Shown here piece after piece: positions 1 to 6,427 of a DNA stretch of 9,307 nt; the stretch's first letter is position 1, and each line of letters starts with the position of its first letter. The position numbers and the translations under genes are program-made. Source of the DNA: Thermoplasmatota archaeon (GTDB taxonomy: Archaea > Thermoplasmatota > E2 > DHVEG-1); NCBI GenBank assembly GCA_022866015.1, contig JALHTX010000276.1, positions 1 to 9,307 on the forward strand. The letters are read 5' to 3'. The notes beneath the pieces are model-generated. The model ran no database searches and was not told where the DNA came from. It was given only the letters and a program-made list of their open reading frames with translations.

Positions 1-51
1 AGTTAGAAGTATATCTGGTTCATCATCAACCACAAGTATTGTTTTACTCAT
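1..51 (-). pseudogene. Start of a second receiver-domain gene (cut by window edge)
   Basis: Seventeen codons read MSKTILVVDDEPDILLT, the beta-1 strand and acidic pocket of a CheY-like receiver domain, and then run off the left edge. The ATG lies 7 nt after the stop codon of the full-length regulator, with an AAGGAA ribosome binding site at 62-67 inside the end of that gene, so translation would be coupled. The identical copy at the right end of the window continues and shows that the frame closes after only 27 codons. In this molecule it is therefore a truncated remnant rather than a working regulator. If the circle is an assembly artefact, a full gene could follow in the real genome. Confidence 0.7.
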
Positions 52-141
52 AATCTTTTTATTCCTTTTCAGTAAGTATTTTATCTACTCTATTTAGTAA
101 TGTTTCTTTATCAAATGGTTTCATAATATAATCTGCAAGTC
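1..141. repeat. Terminal direct repeat, left copy (141 bp)
   Basis: This segment is identical, base for base, to the last 141 bases of the window (9167-9307). It covers the start of one receiver gene and the C-terminal codons of the adjacent full-length receiver gene. Because the match runs exactly from end to end, the simplest reading is a circular molecule or tandem unit of 9166 bp whose closing overlap was left in the sequence. The length of 141 equals a common maximum k-mer in metagenome assembly, so the overlap itself is probably computational rather than a biological terminal repeat. Confidence 0.97.
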
Positions 142-427
142 CTTCATCAATAAGCACTTGTTTTCTTTTATCTGATATTTCAAGAACACTCATAAATGCT
201 ACTTTTATCTGAGTTGATTTCTTATTTATCCTGTTAAATACATCCCAACCACTCATACCAGGCATCATAATATCTAATAATACTAAATCGACTTTTTCTT
301 TTTCAAGGCGTCTAAGGCATTCTTCACCGCTATATGCTGTTACAACCTGGTATCCACCAAGCTCAAGGACTGTGCGTGTTAAATCAACTATATCTGGTTC
401 ATTATCTACAACCATTATCTTTTTCAT
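59..427 (-). CDS. Stand-alone receiver-domain response regulator (CheY-like)
   Basis: A 122-residue protein consisting only of a receiver (REC) domain with no output domain, presumably a phospho-relay switch acting by protein-protein contact in the cytoplasm. Visible signatures are the acidic pocket near residues 8-10 (VVDNEPD, where the usual second Asp is Asn9), the phospho-acceptor Asp52 in LLDIMMPGMSGWDVF, the switch Ser80, and the invariant Lys103 in MKPFD. I prefer the ATG at 425-427 because GGTGA (436-440) sits 8 nt upstream; a start at 440-442 would add five residues and place the ATG in that site. Receiver-only proteins of this type are frequent in archaea. It is followed after 7 nt by a truncated paralogue. 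No histidine kinase is present, so its partner is unknown, and its link to the neighbouring biosynthetic genes is not evident. Confidence 0.93.
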   Translation of the reverse strand: MKKIMVVDNEPDIVDLTRTVLELGGYQVVTAYSGEECLRRLEKEKVDLVLLDIMMPGMSGWDVFNRINKKSTQIKVAFMSVLEISDKRKQVLIDEGLADYIMKPFDKETLLNRVDKILTEKE

Positions 428-435
428 TTCTCTTC

Positions 436-440
436 TCACC
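436..440 (-). promoter_or_regulatory. Ribosome binding site GGTGA deciding the regulator start
   Basis: On the minus strand GGTGA lies 8 nt before the ATG at 425-427. It matches the complement of the archaeal 16S 3' end (GGTGATC type). This spacing favours the inner ATG over the ATG at 440-442, which overlaps the site. Confidence 0.6.
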
Positions 441-442
441 AT

Positions 443-576
443 TTTTATACTAAAATGTTATATGTAATATTAATAATAGTATATCTATAATATGTTTTTA
501 AATTATGGCATTTTATCTTGTATTTTATGTAAAGGTTTTATAAAGCTATATTATATCAATTTACGGGGGGTAAAAA
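443..576. promoter_or_regulatory. Divergent intergenic promoter region, regulator / prenyltransferase operon
   Basis: Very AT-rich spacer between the leftward response regulator and the rightward operon. On the plus strand, AAAGG (531-535) followed by TTTTATAAA (536-544) resembles an archaeal BRE plus TATA box and would place transcription start near 565, just at the G6 tract. A second TATA-like stretch lies at 549-556. On the minus strand, TTTAAAAA and TATTAT-like elements near 485-503 could serve the regulator. No convincing inverted-repeat operator was seen. Assignments are by eye. Confidence 0.4.
565..570 (+). promoter_or_regulatory. G6 tract, probable ribosome binding site of the prenyltransferase gene
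   Basis: A run of six G in an otherwise AT-rich leader. It ends 6 nt before the ATT at 577 and 9 nt before the ATA at 580, both in frame with the prenyltransferase, but 51 nt before the first conventional start (TTG 622). Similar G tracts stand 9-12 nt before three other genes in this window, which supports a ribosome-binding role and an upstream non-AUG start. Confidence 0.45.
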
Positions 577-621
577 ATTATAATAAAAAAACCTGGTATT
601 AAGGATAAACTATTTGCCCAT

Positions 622-1563
622 TTGGAAACATGGAGACTTTATACAGTTATATGGTGCGGGCTAGTAAGCCTAGCGGGTTCTTGTATTATGAATGGTTCTT
701 TTCCACCATTTCACATTGCTTTTCTAGCATTCATTATACCTATGATGGGATGGATCGCTGGCCTTTATTTATCTGATTTTCTTGACAGAAAACTTGATAA
801 AATCGAGAAATCGCATAGGCCAATTCCCTCTGGTAGAATACATCCTTATGAAGCATTGTTCATAGGTGCAATATTTGCAGGAACAGGATTGATATTATCA
901 TTTTATTTAGGAATATACAATCTTGCTCTTGTTTTTGTTGTAGCATTTTTAGTATTAGTATATGCAAAAATTTCAAAATCTAAAGGAATTCTAGGTAATA
1001 TCAATAGAGGAGTAGTAACTGTTGCTGCATTTTTTTATGGTGTTTTTTCAGTAAGGCAATCAACAGAGTTTATACCTATTTATATCTGGATCTTATCACT
1101 TGTTTTTTTAGTTCATGATACAAATAGCAATCTTGTAGGAGCAATCAGAGATATACCGGGTGATAAGAAAGGAGGATATTTTACAATTCCTGTAAAATAT
1201 GGTTTGAAAAACTCTATTTTTATCTCATTGTTTCTTACATTTGTGTGGTATTTTATTTTGATAGGTATTACCTTTTATTATAACTTTTTAAAAATTGATT
1301 TTTATTACTTATTATCTGTAGATATTTTAATCATATTTTTAATGTATGTTTATCTTTTCAAATCAATCAATAATTATACAAGGAAACGTGCTTTGAAATT
1401 TCATGAGTTTTTTGTAATAGAAAGAATAATTCTTGCATCTGCCTTAATATTTGGAATAGCAGAAAACTCAATTGCCCTTGTTATTTTAATATTAGCTTTA
1501 ACAATTACTGTTTTATCTCAAATACTTCTTAGAAAAAGATATGAATTTGAGGAGAAAAAATAA
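622..1563 (+). CDS. UbiA-family integral membrane prenyltransferase
   Basis: Intramembrane aromatic/isoprenoid prenyltransferase that would transfer a polyprenyl group from its diphosphate to an acceptor. The 313 residues from TTG 622 form roughly eight to nine hydrophobic helices. The first Asp-rich motif is YLSDFLDRKLD (about 49-59; Asp52, Asp55, Asp59), followed by HRPIPSGR; the second is RDIPGDKKGG (about 176-185; Asp177, Asp181), followed by FTIPVKYG. These are the Mg-diphosphate-binding motifs of the family. The usual Asn opening motif 1 is Ser51 here. The frame stays open upstream to 574 and the added residues (KDKLFAHL before ETWRLYT) look like normal family N-terminus, so the true start may be ATA 580 or ATT 577 behind the G6 tract; no ATG, GTG or TTG exists there. 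First gene of a three-gene operon. The acceptor is unknown; archaeal lipid (DGGGP synthase-like) and quinone-type roles are alternatives. Confidence 0.9.
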   Translation: METWRLYTVIWCGLVSLAGSCIMNGSFPPFHIAFLAFIIPMMGWIAGLYLSDFLDRKLDKIEKSHRPIPSGRIHPYEALFIGAIFAGTGLILSFYLGIYNLALVFVVAFLVLVYAKISKSKGILGNINRGVVTVAAFFYGVFSVRQSTEFIPIYIWILSLVFLVHDTNSNLVGAIRDIPGDKKGGYFTIPVKYGLKNSIFISLFLTFVWYFILIGITFYYNFLKIDFYYLLSVDILIIFLMYVYLFKSINNYTRKRALKFHEFFVIERIILASALIFGIAENSIALVILILALTITVLSQILLRKRYEFEEKK

Positions 1564-2508
1564 ATGAAATGTTTAGTAACAGGCGCAGCAGGATTTATCG
1601 GTAGTTCAGTGGTTTCAAGACTTATAAGAGAAGGATACCAAGTTAAAGCAATTATTCATAATTCAATACCTCTTAAAAAAGAAGATAAGGCAGAATATAT
1701 AACTGGTGATATCACAGATATAAATTCAATCAAAGAAGCATTCAAAGATGTAGATTATGTTATTCATTGTGCTGCGCATGTAAACGACTACGGGCTCCAA
1801 CAACCTTTTTATGATATAAATTACCATGGGACTAAAAATCTGGCAATCTTGTCTGAAAAATATAATGTAAAGCGTTTTATCTTTCTAAGTCACATTAGAT
1901 ATGAATCTAGCTCGGATTTTGGTTTATATGCAAAGACAAAACATATGGCTGAAAATTTTCTTTTAGAAAAATACAAGGAAAATAATTTTCCTGTTGTAAT
2001 AATCAGACCAGGTAATGTTTATGGCCCTGGAGCGACAATTTGGGTTCTACGTATCCTAGAATCATTGAAAAAAAATAGGATCTCTCTTATAGACGATGGA
2101 AAGGGAATTTTTCTTCATACATATATCGACAATCTACTTGATGCAATTATCTTATCTTTAAAAAACAAGCAAGCGATTGGAGAAGATTTTAATATAACTG
2201 ACGATGATTATTCAATTACCTGGAAAAAATATTTTGATGATCTAGCAGAGATAGCAAAACTAAAACCTGTTAGCAGAAATATATCTAAAAAAACTGCTCT
2301 TAGAATTGGAAGAATCATGATTTTTTTAAATAAGATTTTTAAAATAAAACCCTGGGTTACACCTGTTTCTGTTAATATTTTGACTAATTATGATCATATA
2401 TCAATTGAAAAAGCAAAAAAATTACTAAAATATAGTATAAAAGTAAATTATGAAGAGGGATTAAAAAAAATAAATGAATGGTTAATATCTGAAAACTATA
2501 TCAAATAA
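1564..2508 (+). CDS. NAD(P)-dependent extended SDR (3-beta-HSD / epimerase type)
   Basis: Soluble oxidoreductase of 314 residues with a Rossmann fold at the N-terminus. GAAGFIG at 7-13 is the dinucleotide-binding glycine motif, HCAA at 68-71 is the conserved post-beta-4 segment, and Tyr122-x3-Lys126 (YAKTK) with Ser109 upstream make the catalytic set. RPGNVYGPG at 148-156 is the substrate-side signature of extended SDRs. The family includes 3-beta-hydroxysteroid dehydrogenases, nucleotide-sugar epimerases and reductases; the C-terminal half is too divergent for me to name the substrate. The ATG directly follows the TAA of the prenyltransferase gene and GAGGAG (1550-1555) lies 8 nt upstream, so the two are co-translated. 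The tight coupling suggests it acts on the prenylated product or its precursor. Family call is firm; function is inferred. Confidence 0.9.
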   Translation: MKCLVTGAAGFIGSSVVSRLIREGYQVKAIIHNSIPLKKEDKAEYITGDITDINSIKEAFKDVDYVIHCAAHVNDYGLQQPFYDINYHGTKNLAILSEKYNVKRFIFLSHIRYESSSDFGLYAKTKHMAENFLLEKYKENNFPVVIIRPGNVYGPGATIWVLRILESLKKNRISLIDDGKGIFLHTYIDNLLDAIILSLKNKQAIGEDFNITDDDYSITWKKYFDDLAEIAKLKPVSRNISKKTALRIGRIMIFLNKIFKIKPWVTPVSVNILTNYDHISIEKAKKLLKYSIKVNYEEGLKKINEWLISENYIK

Positions 2509-2528
2509 ATTTAAGGAGGCTTTTAGTT

Positions 2529-3173
2529 GTGATTAAAAAATGTTTCTTGACTTTCAAAAACACAATTTTTCAGCATATAGGTTCCAAAATGAAACCAGGG
2601 TCCTTGAAATTTTTTATGGATATTTCATTTGCTTTTTTTGAAAAAATTGCTTTTAAATTTGAAATAATTTCCTCAATTTATCTTGATATATATGAAGAAA
2701 TGGTTGAAAAAGAACTAAGCATGATTAAAACTTCTAAAGAACATTTAATACTTGTTGTCGGAAGTGGTACTCTATCTGCGACACCTATACTAATTGCCCG
2801 TAAAACAAATGCTAAAATCACTGCTATTGATACAGATGAAAAAGCTGTAAAAGAATCAATTAAATACATAAAAAGTCTAAATCTTGAAGATAGAATTAAT
2901 ATTATACAAGGTGATGGAGTAGACTATTGCCTAAAAGATTTTGATATTATATTTGTACTTTATGGTATCAGAAAACAAAAAGAAATGATTGATAATTTAT
3001 CTAAAAATATTAAAAAATCAACAGAAGTGATATTTAGAACAGTTCTAAAAGATGGAAAAGCAAAAATTGACGATAAGTATCTTGATTTATCCAAATATTT
3101 TTTAATTAAAAAAAACGTGCAATCACAGTGTTTTGGAATAGTAGATTCTCTTCTTCTTAAGAAAAAACAATAA
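2529..3173 (+). CDS. SAM-dependent methyltransferase-fold protein, nicotianamine-synthase-like
   Basis: A 214-residue Rossmann protein. The SAM-binding motif I is LVVGSGTLSATP (about 75-86) and the acidic residue after beta-2 is in AIDTDEKAV (Asp101); IIQGDGVDY (about 126-133) forms the next SAM-pocket element. The G-S-G-T-L-S-A-T-P pattern and the short C-terminal half resemble nicotianamine-synthase-like proteins, which transfer the aminocarboxypropyl group of SAM rather than methyl, so the chemistry is open between the two. The start is GTG at 2529, set by AAGGAGG (2513-2519) 9 nt upstream. It is the third gene of the prenyltransferase operon, 20 nt after the SDR. The N-terminal 60 residues have hydrophobic stretches but no clear signal peptide. 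Confidence 0.8.
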   Translation: MIKKCFLTFKNTIFQHIGSKMKPGSLKFFMDISFAFFEKIAFKFEIISSIYLDIYEEMVEKELSMIKTSKEHLILVVGSGTLSATPILIARKTNAKITAIDTDEKAVKESIKYIKSLNLEDRINIIQGDGVDYCLKDFDIIFVLYGIRKQKEMIDNLSKNIKKSTEVIFRTVLKDGKAKIDDKYLDLSKYFLIKKNVQSQCFGIVDSLLLKKKQ

Positions 3174-3185
3174 TTATTTTTTTAC
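3155..3185. terminator. Overlapping convergent T-run terminators
   Basis: The TAA of the methyltransferase (3171-3173) directly abuts the complementary stop triplet of the leftward ligase (3174-3176). A T7 run on the plus strand (3177-3183) and a T6 run on the minus strand (complement of 3161-3166) follow the respective stops. Oligo-T runs without strong hairpins are typical archaeal terminators, so each transcript probably ends inside the other gene's last codons. Assigned by eye only. Confidence 0.35.
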
Positions 3186-4547
3186 TTTTGAAACTATTAC
3201 TTTTACTTGATCTGCTTTTGCATCTTTCTGTATTTCATTTGTTTGTGTAATTTTAATATTAACATTATTTCCTATTTTTTCAGAAAACTTTTTATGAAGT
3301 TCTTTGAAAATTTCTTCATCAGTTACTTGAGCTTTTTTCTGTTTTTTATCAAGTACTATATAAATTTCGATATCCTTAAGATTATGCTGAATTATCTGAA
3401 ATTGTTTTATTTTATAGCAGTTGAATTTTTGCATAACCTTTGCAGGTATTCCTGTTACTGAGAGTGGAGATAATGTTTTTCCATCAGGTAGATAAATGAG
3501 TTCTGATACCCGTCCTTCTATCTTTTTTATCATCTGAGAAGTAATTTTGCAACAGCCATCTTTTTTAATGGGTATTGCTATATCATCGATGCCTGTATAT
3601 CTTATAATAGGGGTACCTTTACCATATAGTTTTGTAATAACAGTATGACCTGGTTCTCCAAAGTCAACAGGTTTATTTTTATCATCAAGAAACTCTAGAT
3701 ATACAAAATCTGAGTGAATATGATAATTACCGTTTAGGCATTCAAAAGCAAGAGGTCCTGCCTCGGTTGTGCTATAAATATCAAAAACTTTTGTGTTAAA
3801 TACTTTTTCAACATAATTTTTTGTATAATCATCAAGCATAGAGCCACTTGAAAAAAGATATTTTGGATTTACATTTTTACCATATCCTTCATTTTTAAGA
3901 TACGCAAGCTGTCTGAGCATATTTGGATCAGAACCAAGATATTCTGGATTAAAATCATCTAATTCTTTGATTATTTTTTTAGGTTTATCTCCAAGATGAA
4001 TATATTTAATATTTTCAAGATAAAAAAATCTTTTAAGAAAAGGAGTTATGCTTTCAGAGAAAAAGGTATTTTCTGCGCTTCCTGGCTCTAAATCTATTAT
4101 TAAAGCGACTTTAGATTTTCTCCAACTTCCATTATATGCTTTTAATTCTCTTGCAAAAATAAGAAGACTTCTTATTGCAGAAACTCTGTCTATATATATA
4201 AAAACAGGTTTTCCAGTAGATCCTGAAGTAGAAATAACAAAACCATTTTTTTCATTAAAATTCTTAGAAATAATGCCATTTGGATAGTTATTTCTTATAT
4301 CATCTTTTGTAATAAATGGCAGTTTCGATAGATCTTTAATTCCTTTTATATCCTCTGGATGAATTCCTGCTTTTTTGTATTTATCATGATATAGTGGAAC
4401 AGTATATGCATATTTTATCATACTTCTTATCGCGTTATCTTGGTATTTTCTTAGGTTTTTCTCATTTATTTCCCATAGTCTATCAATATCAAATATGTAA
4501 CTTTTGAGAATTTTAAAAAGAAATTTTGGATTTGCAAATTGATTCAT
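3174..4547 (-). CDS. PaaK/CapK-family adenylate-forming ligase (first of pair)
   Basis: A 457-residue member of the phenylacetate-CoA ligase / coenzyme F390 synthetase family, which activates a carboxylate (or an F420-like hydroxyl acceptor) with ATP through an adenylate. Signatures in order: P-loop STSGSTGKP (106-114), YSTTEAG (258-264) for the A5 adenine/substrate motif, RYTGIDD (316-322) for A7, and KIEGR (342-346) for A8 at the domain hinge. Near the C-terminus the usual GKF-type catalytic Lys region reads KDAKADQVKVIVSK, somewhat divergent, with Lys in AKADQ the best candidate. Length is normal for the family. The ATG at 4547 follows AGGGG (4560-4564) by about 12 nt. It is transcribed divergently from a second ligase. 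No CoA-specific or carrier-protein partner is encoded here, so the acceptor (CoA, amine or other) is unknown. Confidence 0.88.
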   Translation of the reverse strand: MNQFANPKFLFKILKSYIFDIDRLWEINEKNLRKYQDNAIRSMIKYAYTVPLYHDKYKKAGIHPEDIKGIKDLSKLPFITKDDIRNNYPNGIISKNFNEKNGFVISTSGSTGKPVFIYIDRVSAIRSLLIFARELKAYNGSWRKSKVALIIDLEPGSAENTFFSESITPFLKRFFYLENIKYIHLGDKPKKIIKELDDFNPEYLGSDPNMLRQLAYLKNEGYGKNVNPKYLFSSGSMLDDYTKNYVEKVFNTKVFDIYSTTEAGPLAFECLNGNYHIHSDFVYLEFLDDKNKPVDFGEPGHTVITKLYGKGTPIIRYTGIDDIAIPIKKDGCCKITSQMIKKIEGRVSELIYLPDGKTLSPLSVTGIPAKVMQKFNCYKIKQFQIIQHNLKDIEIYIVLDKKQKKAQVTDEEIFKELHKKFSEKIGNNVNIKITQTNEIQKDAKADQVKVIVSKVKK

Positions 4548-4559
4548 ATTACATTTTTT

Positions 4560-4563
4560 CCCC
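4560..4563 (-). promoter_or_regulatory. GGGG ribosome binding site of the leftward ligase
   Basis: On the minus strand TAGGGGA precedes the ATG at 4545-4547 by 12 nt. An intervening ATG at 4552-4554 is followed directly by TAA (a start-stop) in another frame and is not a useful start. Confidence 0.5.
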
Positions 4564-4598
4564 TATAAATAACAAAATTCGTCTTTTGAAATAATATA

Positions 4599-4610
4599 TT
4601 TATATATAAA
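4599..4610. promoter_or_regulatory. Palindromic, possibly bidirectional TATA box
   Basis: TTTATATATAAA is a perfect 12-bp palindrome located between the two divergent ligase genes. Taking the archaeal TATA-to-start distance of about 25 bp, transcripts would begin near 4579 (leftward) and 4630 (rightward). Each leader would then be about 30 nt long with a G4 or G5 tract near the start codon. The mirrored geometry supports one TATA element serving both genes. It is inferred from position and sequence only; there is no experimental start site. Confidence 0.5.
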
Positions 4611-4644
4611 ATGTATCTTCTAATATACTGTTTAAGTGACATTT

Positions 4645-4649
4645 GGGGG
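4645..4649 (+). promoter_or_regulatory. G5 ribosome binding site deciding the TTG start at 4659
   Basis: GGGGG stands 9 nt before TTG 4659-4661 and 24 nt before the next ATG (4674). The spacing selects TTG 4659. The longer frame opening at ATG 4611 would begin immediately beside the TATA element, upstream of the expected transcription start. Confidence 0.5.
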
Positions 4650-4658
4650 CAATATATA

Positions 4659-5978
4659 TTGAGTGTAATTACAATGATTCGCAGTTTCTTAGAATTAAAA
4701 ATTCATGAAAAGTATTCTCGTCAAAAAATATTAAAATTACAGGATAAAAAACTTAGAAAAATTTTAAAATATGCCTATAAGAACTCAAAATTTTATCATG
4801 ATTTTTATGCATCAAATGGAATTGATGAAAAAGATTTAGACACAATTGAGCTTGAAAAAATACCTACAGTTGATAAAAATAATATAATGCAGCACTTTGA
4901 CGATGTTTTAACAGTTGATGATCTGAAAAAAAAAGAATTACTTGAATTTATAGATGAAAGTAAAAACCCAGATGATTTATTCAAAAATAAATACCATGTA
5001 ATTCATACATCAGGATCATCTGGGAAAGTAGGTATTTTTGTTTATACAAAAAAAGAATGGGATACTTTTTATCCATATATTACAAAATTATTCAACTTTA
5101 ATTTCAAAAGAAATAAATCTGCCTTTATAGGTGCTACTGGCGGGCATTTCACAGGTAATAGCTTTATATCATGGAGTGGAAAAGGTCTTACAAGTCTATT
5201 CTGCAAACCACTTATACTAGATGTTAATGAACCAATTGATGAGATTATAAGAAAACTAAATGATTTTCAACCAGATATTCTTGGTGGTTATTTCAATAGT
5301 CTTAAAATTTTAGCAAAAAAACAAGAACAAAGTCTATTGAATATAAAACCAAAGACCCTTACAAACTGTGGTGAAGGAATTAATCAAAAAGACAAAAAAT
5401 ATATTACAAAAATATTTAATGCACCTATGTCAAATCTTTATGGATTTGCAGAATGTGTAGTATGTGGTTTTGGTAAAGATGAATATAATGGAATATATTT
5501 AATTGATGATATTTCTCTAATAGAAGACAAAGAAGATCATATTCTTCTAACAAATCTTTTCAATAAAACTGAGCCGATTATTCGTTATAGAATAGATGAT
5601 TATGTAAAAATAAAAAATGATGTAAAAGATATACTTCCTTTTACATTAGTAGAAGATATTGTTGGAAGAGCAGAATTCGTCATATGGTTTGAAAACAATG
5701 AAGGAAAGATGGATTTTATTCATCCATTGATTTTTACTGATTTTTACGTAAAAGGTTTAGACAAACTTCAAATCGCAATTAAAAGTAAAACCTCTTTTGT
5801 ATTCAGAGCAGTTATTACTTCAAAAAACAAAGAAGAAATAAAGAAAAATATTGCTGAAAAATTAGACAAACTGCTTTATGAGAAAAAATTTACAAATGTT
5901 AAATTTCAAATAAAAATTGTTGATAATTTATCTATGGATAAAAAAACAGGTAAGTTCAAATTAATAGTACAAGAATGA
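4659..5978 (+). CDS. PaaK/CapK-family adenylate-forming ligase (second of pair)
   Basis: A 439-residue carboxylate-activating enzyme from the TTG at 4659 (the frame is open to ATG 4611, adding 16 unlikely residues). Signatures in order: HTSGSSGKVG (116-125) for the ATP P-loop, LYGFAEC (260-266) for A5, IIRYRIDDYVKI (307-318) for A7, IVGRAEF (334-340) for A8 and MDKKTGKFK near the end, where Lys432 fits the catalytic lysine of the mobile C-terminal domain. It is more canonical at that lysine than its divergent partner, while in A7 the usual Thr-Gly pair is absent. It shares a promoter with the leftward ligase, and its similarity to that protein is limited to family motifs, so the two probably activate different substrates or act in sequence. 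CapK-type ligases also occur in polysaccharide clusters, but no glycosyltransferase is present here. Confidence 0.87.
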   Translation: MSVITMIRSFLELKIHEKYSRQKILKLQDKKLRKILKYAYKNSKFYHDFYASNGIDEKDLDTIELEKIPTVDKNNIMQHFDDVLTVDDLKKKELLEFIDESKNPDDLFKNKYHVIHTSGSSGKVGIFVYTKKEWDTFYPYITKLFNFNFKRNKSAFIGATGGHFTGNSFISWSGKGLTSLFCKPLILDVNEPIDEIIRKLNDFQPDILGGYFNSLKILAKKQEQSLLNIKPKTLTNCGEGINQKDKKYITKIFNAPMSNLYGFAECVVCGFGKDEYNGIYLIDDISLIEDKEDHILLTNLFNKTEPIIRYRIDDYVKIKNDVKDILPFTLVEDIVGRAEFVIWFENNEGKMDFIHPLIFTDFYVKGLDKLQIAIKSKTSFVFRAVITSKNKEEIKKNIAEKLDKLLYEKKFTNVKFQIKIVDNLSMDKKTGKFKLIVQE

Positions 5979-5981
5979 TCT

Positions 5982-6427
5982 TTATTTAATTACTTTGCCA
6001 GCATATTTCCAATTAAACTCTTTAGGAAAATAAATTTTGATATTACTAAATCCAATCTTTTTTAATCTATCAGCTAGTTTATCTGGATTGACATGGAATA
6101 TTTGACCTACAATTATTCTCTCAACGGTTCTAAAAATTATTGCAAATATTTTTTTTGGATGGATGGTCTCTATAATAAATATTGTTCCTTTTTTTTAAGT
6201 ACTCTAAACACTTCTTATATAACTATTCTTTGTTCATCTGGTTTTATATGGTGTAATAAACTTATATTTAAAACTACATCGAATGTATTTTCCTTAAAAG
6301 GAATGTTTTAACCTGTGCCTTGAATTAGAGAAATATATCTGTCCTTAAAATCTTTAACAATATTTTTTTCAATAAAATCATACAAAAATGAAATTTTATC
6401 AAAAGAAAAAAATGATATTAAATCGCC
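5982..6427 (-). pseudogene. Degenerate class I SAM methyltransferase (UbiE-like)
   Basis: Reading the minus strand from just after the radical SAM stop codon gives a clear but broken methyltransferase. An N-terminal-type segment FDKISFLYDFIEKNI leads, with no motif I glycine loop, into LIQGTG, then TAA (6308-6310), then NIPFKENTFDVVL and ISLLHHI. A second TAA (6215-6217) precedes EVFRVLKK, an A8 tract (6189-6196) shifts the frame, and GTIFIIETIHP continues to a natural end, GFSNIKIYF...AGKVIK, with stop at 5982-5984. Normal family order suggests about 55-60 residues around motif I were deleted. No start codon is evident. It lies on the same strand and directly after the two radical SAM genes, suggesting it was once the third gene of that operon. 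Both interrupting codons are TAA, which is also the ordinary stop of neighbouring genes, so recoding is unlikely. Confidence 0.82.

Noticed and set aside
2678..2869. Minus-strand open frame inside the SAM enzyme
   Set aside because: Antisense of the well-supported SAM-binding region; low-complexity translation.
3207..3461. Plus-strand open frame rich in Phe, Ile and Tyr
   Set aside because: Antisense shadow of the C-terminal domain of the leftward ligase; no ribosome binding site or recognisable domain.
4048..4287. 79-codon plus-strand open frame
   Set aside because: Lies antisense to the P-loop region of the leftward ligase and has no independent support.
3174..5978. Capsule or polysaccharide locus based on CapK-like ligases
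   Set aside because: No glycosyltransferase, flippase or nucleotide-sugar synthesis set is present; the SDR alone is not enough.
6215..6310. Stop-codon readthrough (pyrrolysine-like) of the methyltransferase
   Set aside because: The interrupting codons are TAA, not TAG, TAA is the ordinary stop of neighbouring genes, and a frameshift and motif I deletion are also present.
6093..6311. 72-codon plus-strand open frame
   Set aside because: It is the antisense of the decayed methyltransferase; its translation has no family features, while the minus strand gives clear methyltransferase motifs.
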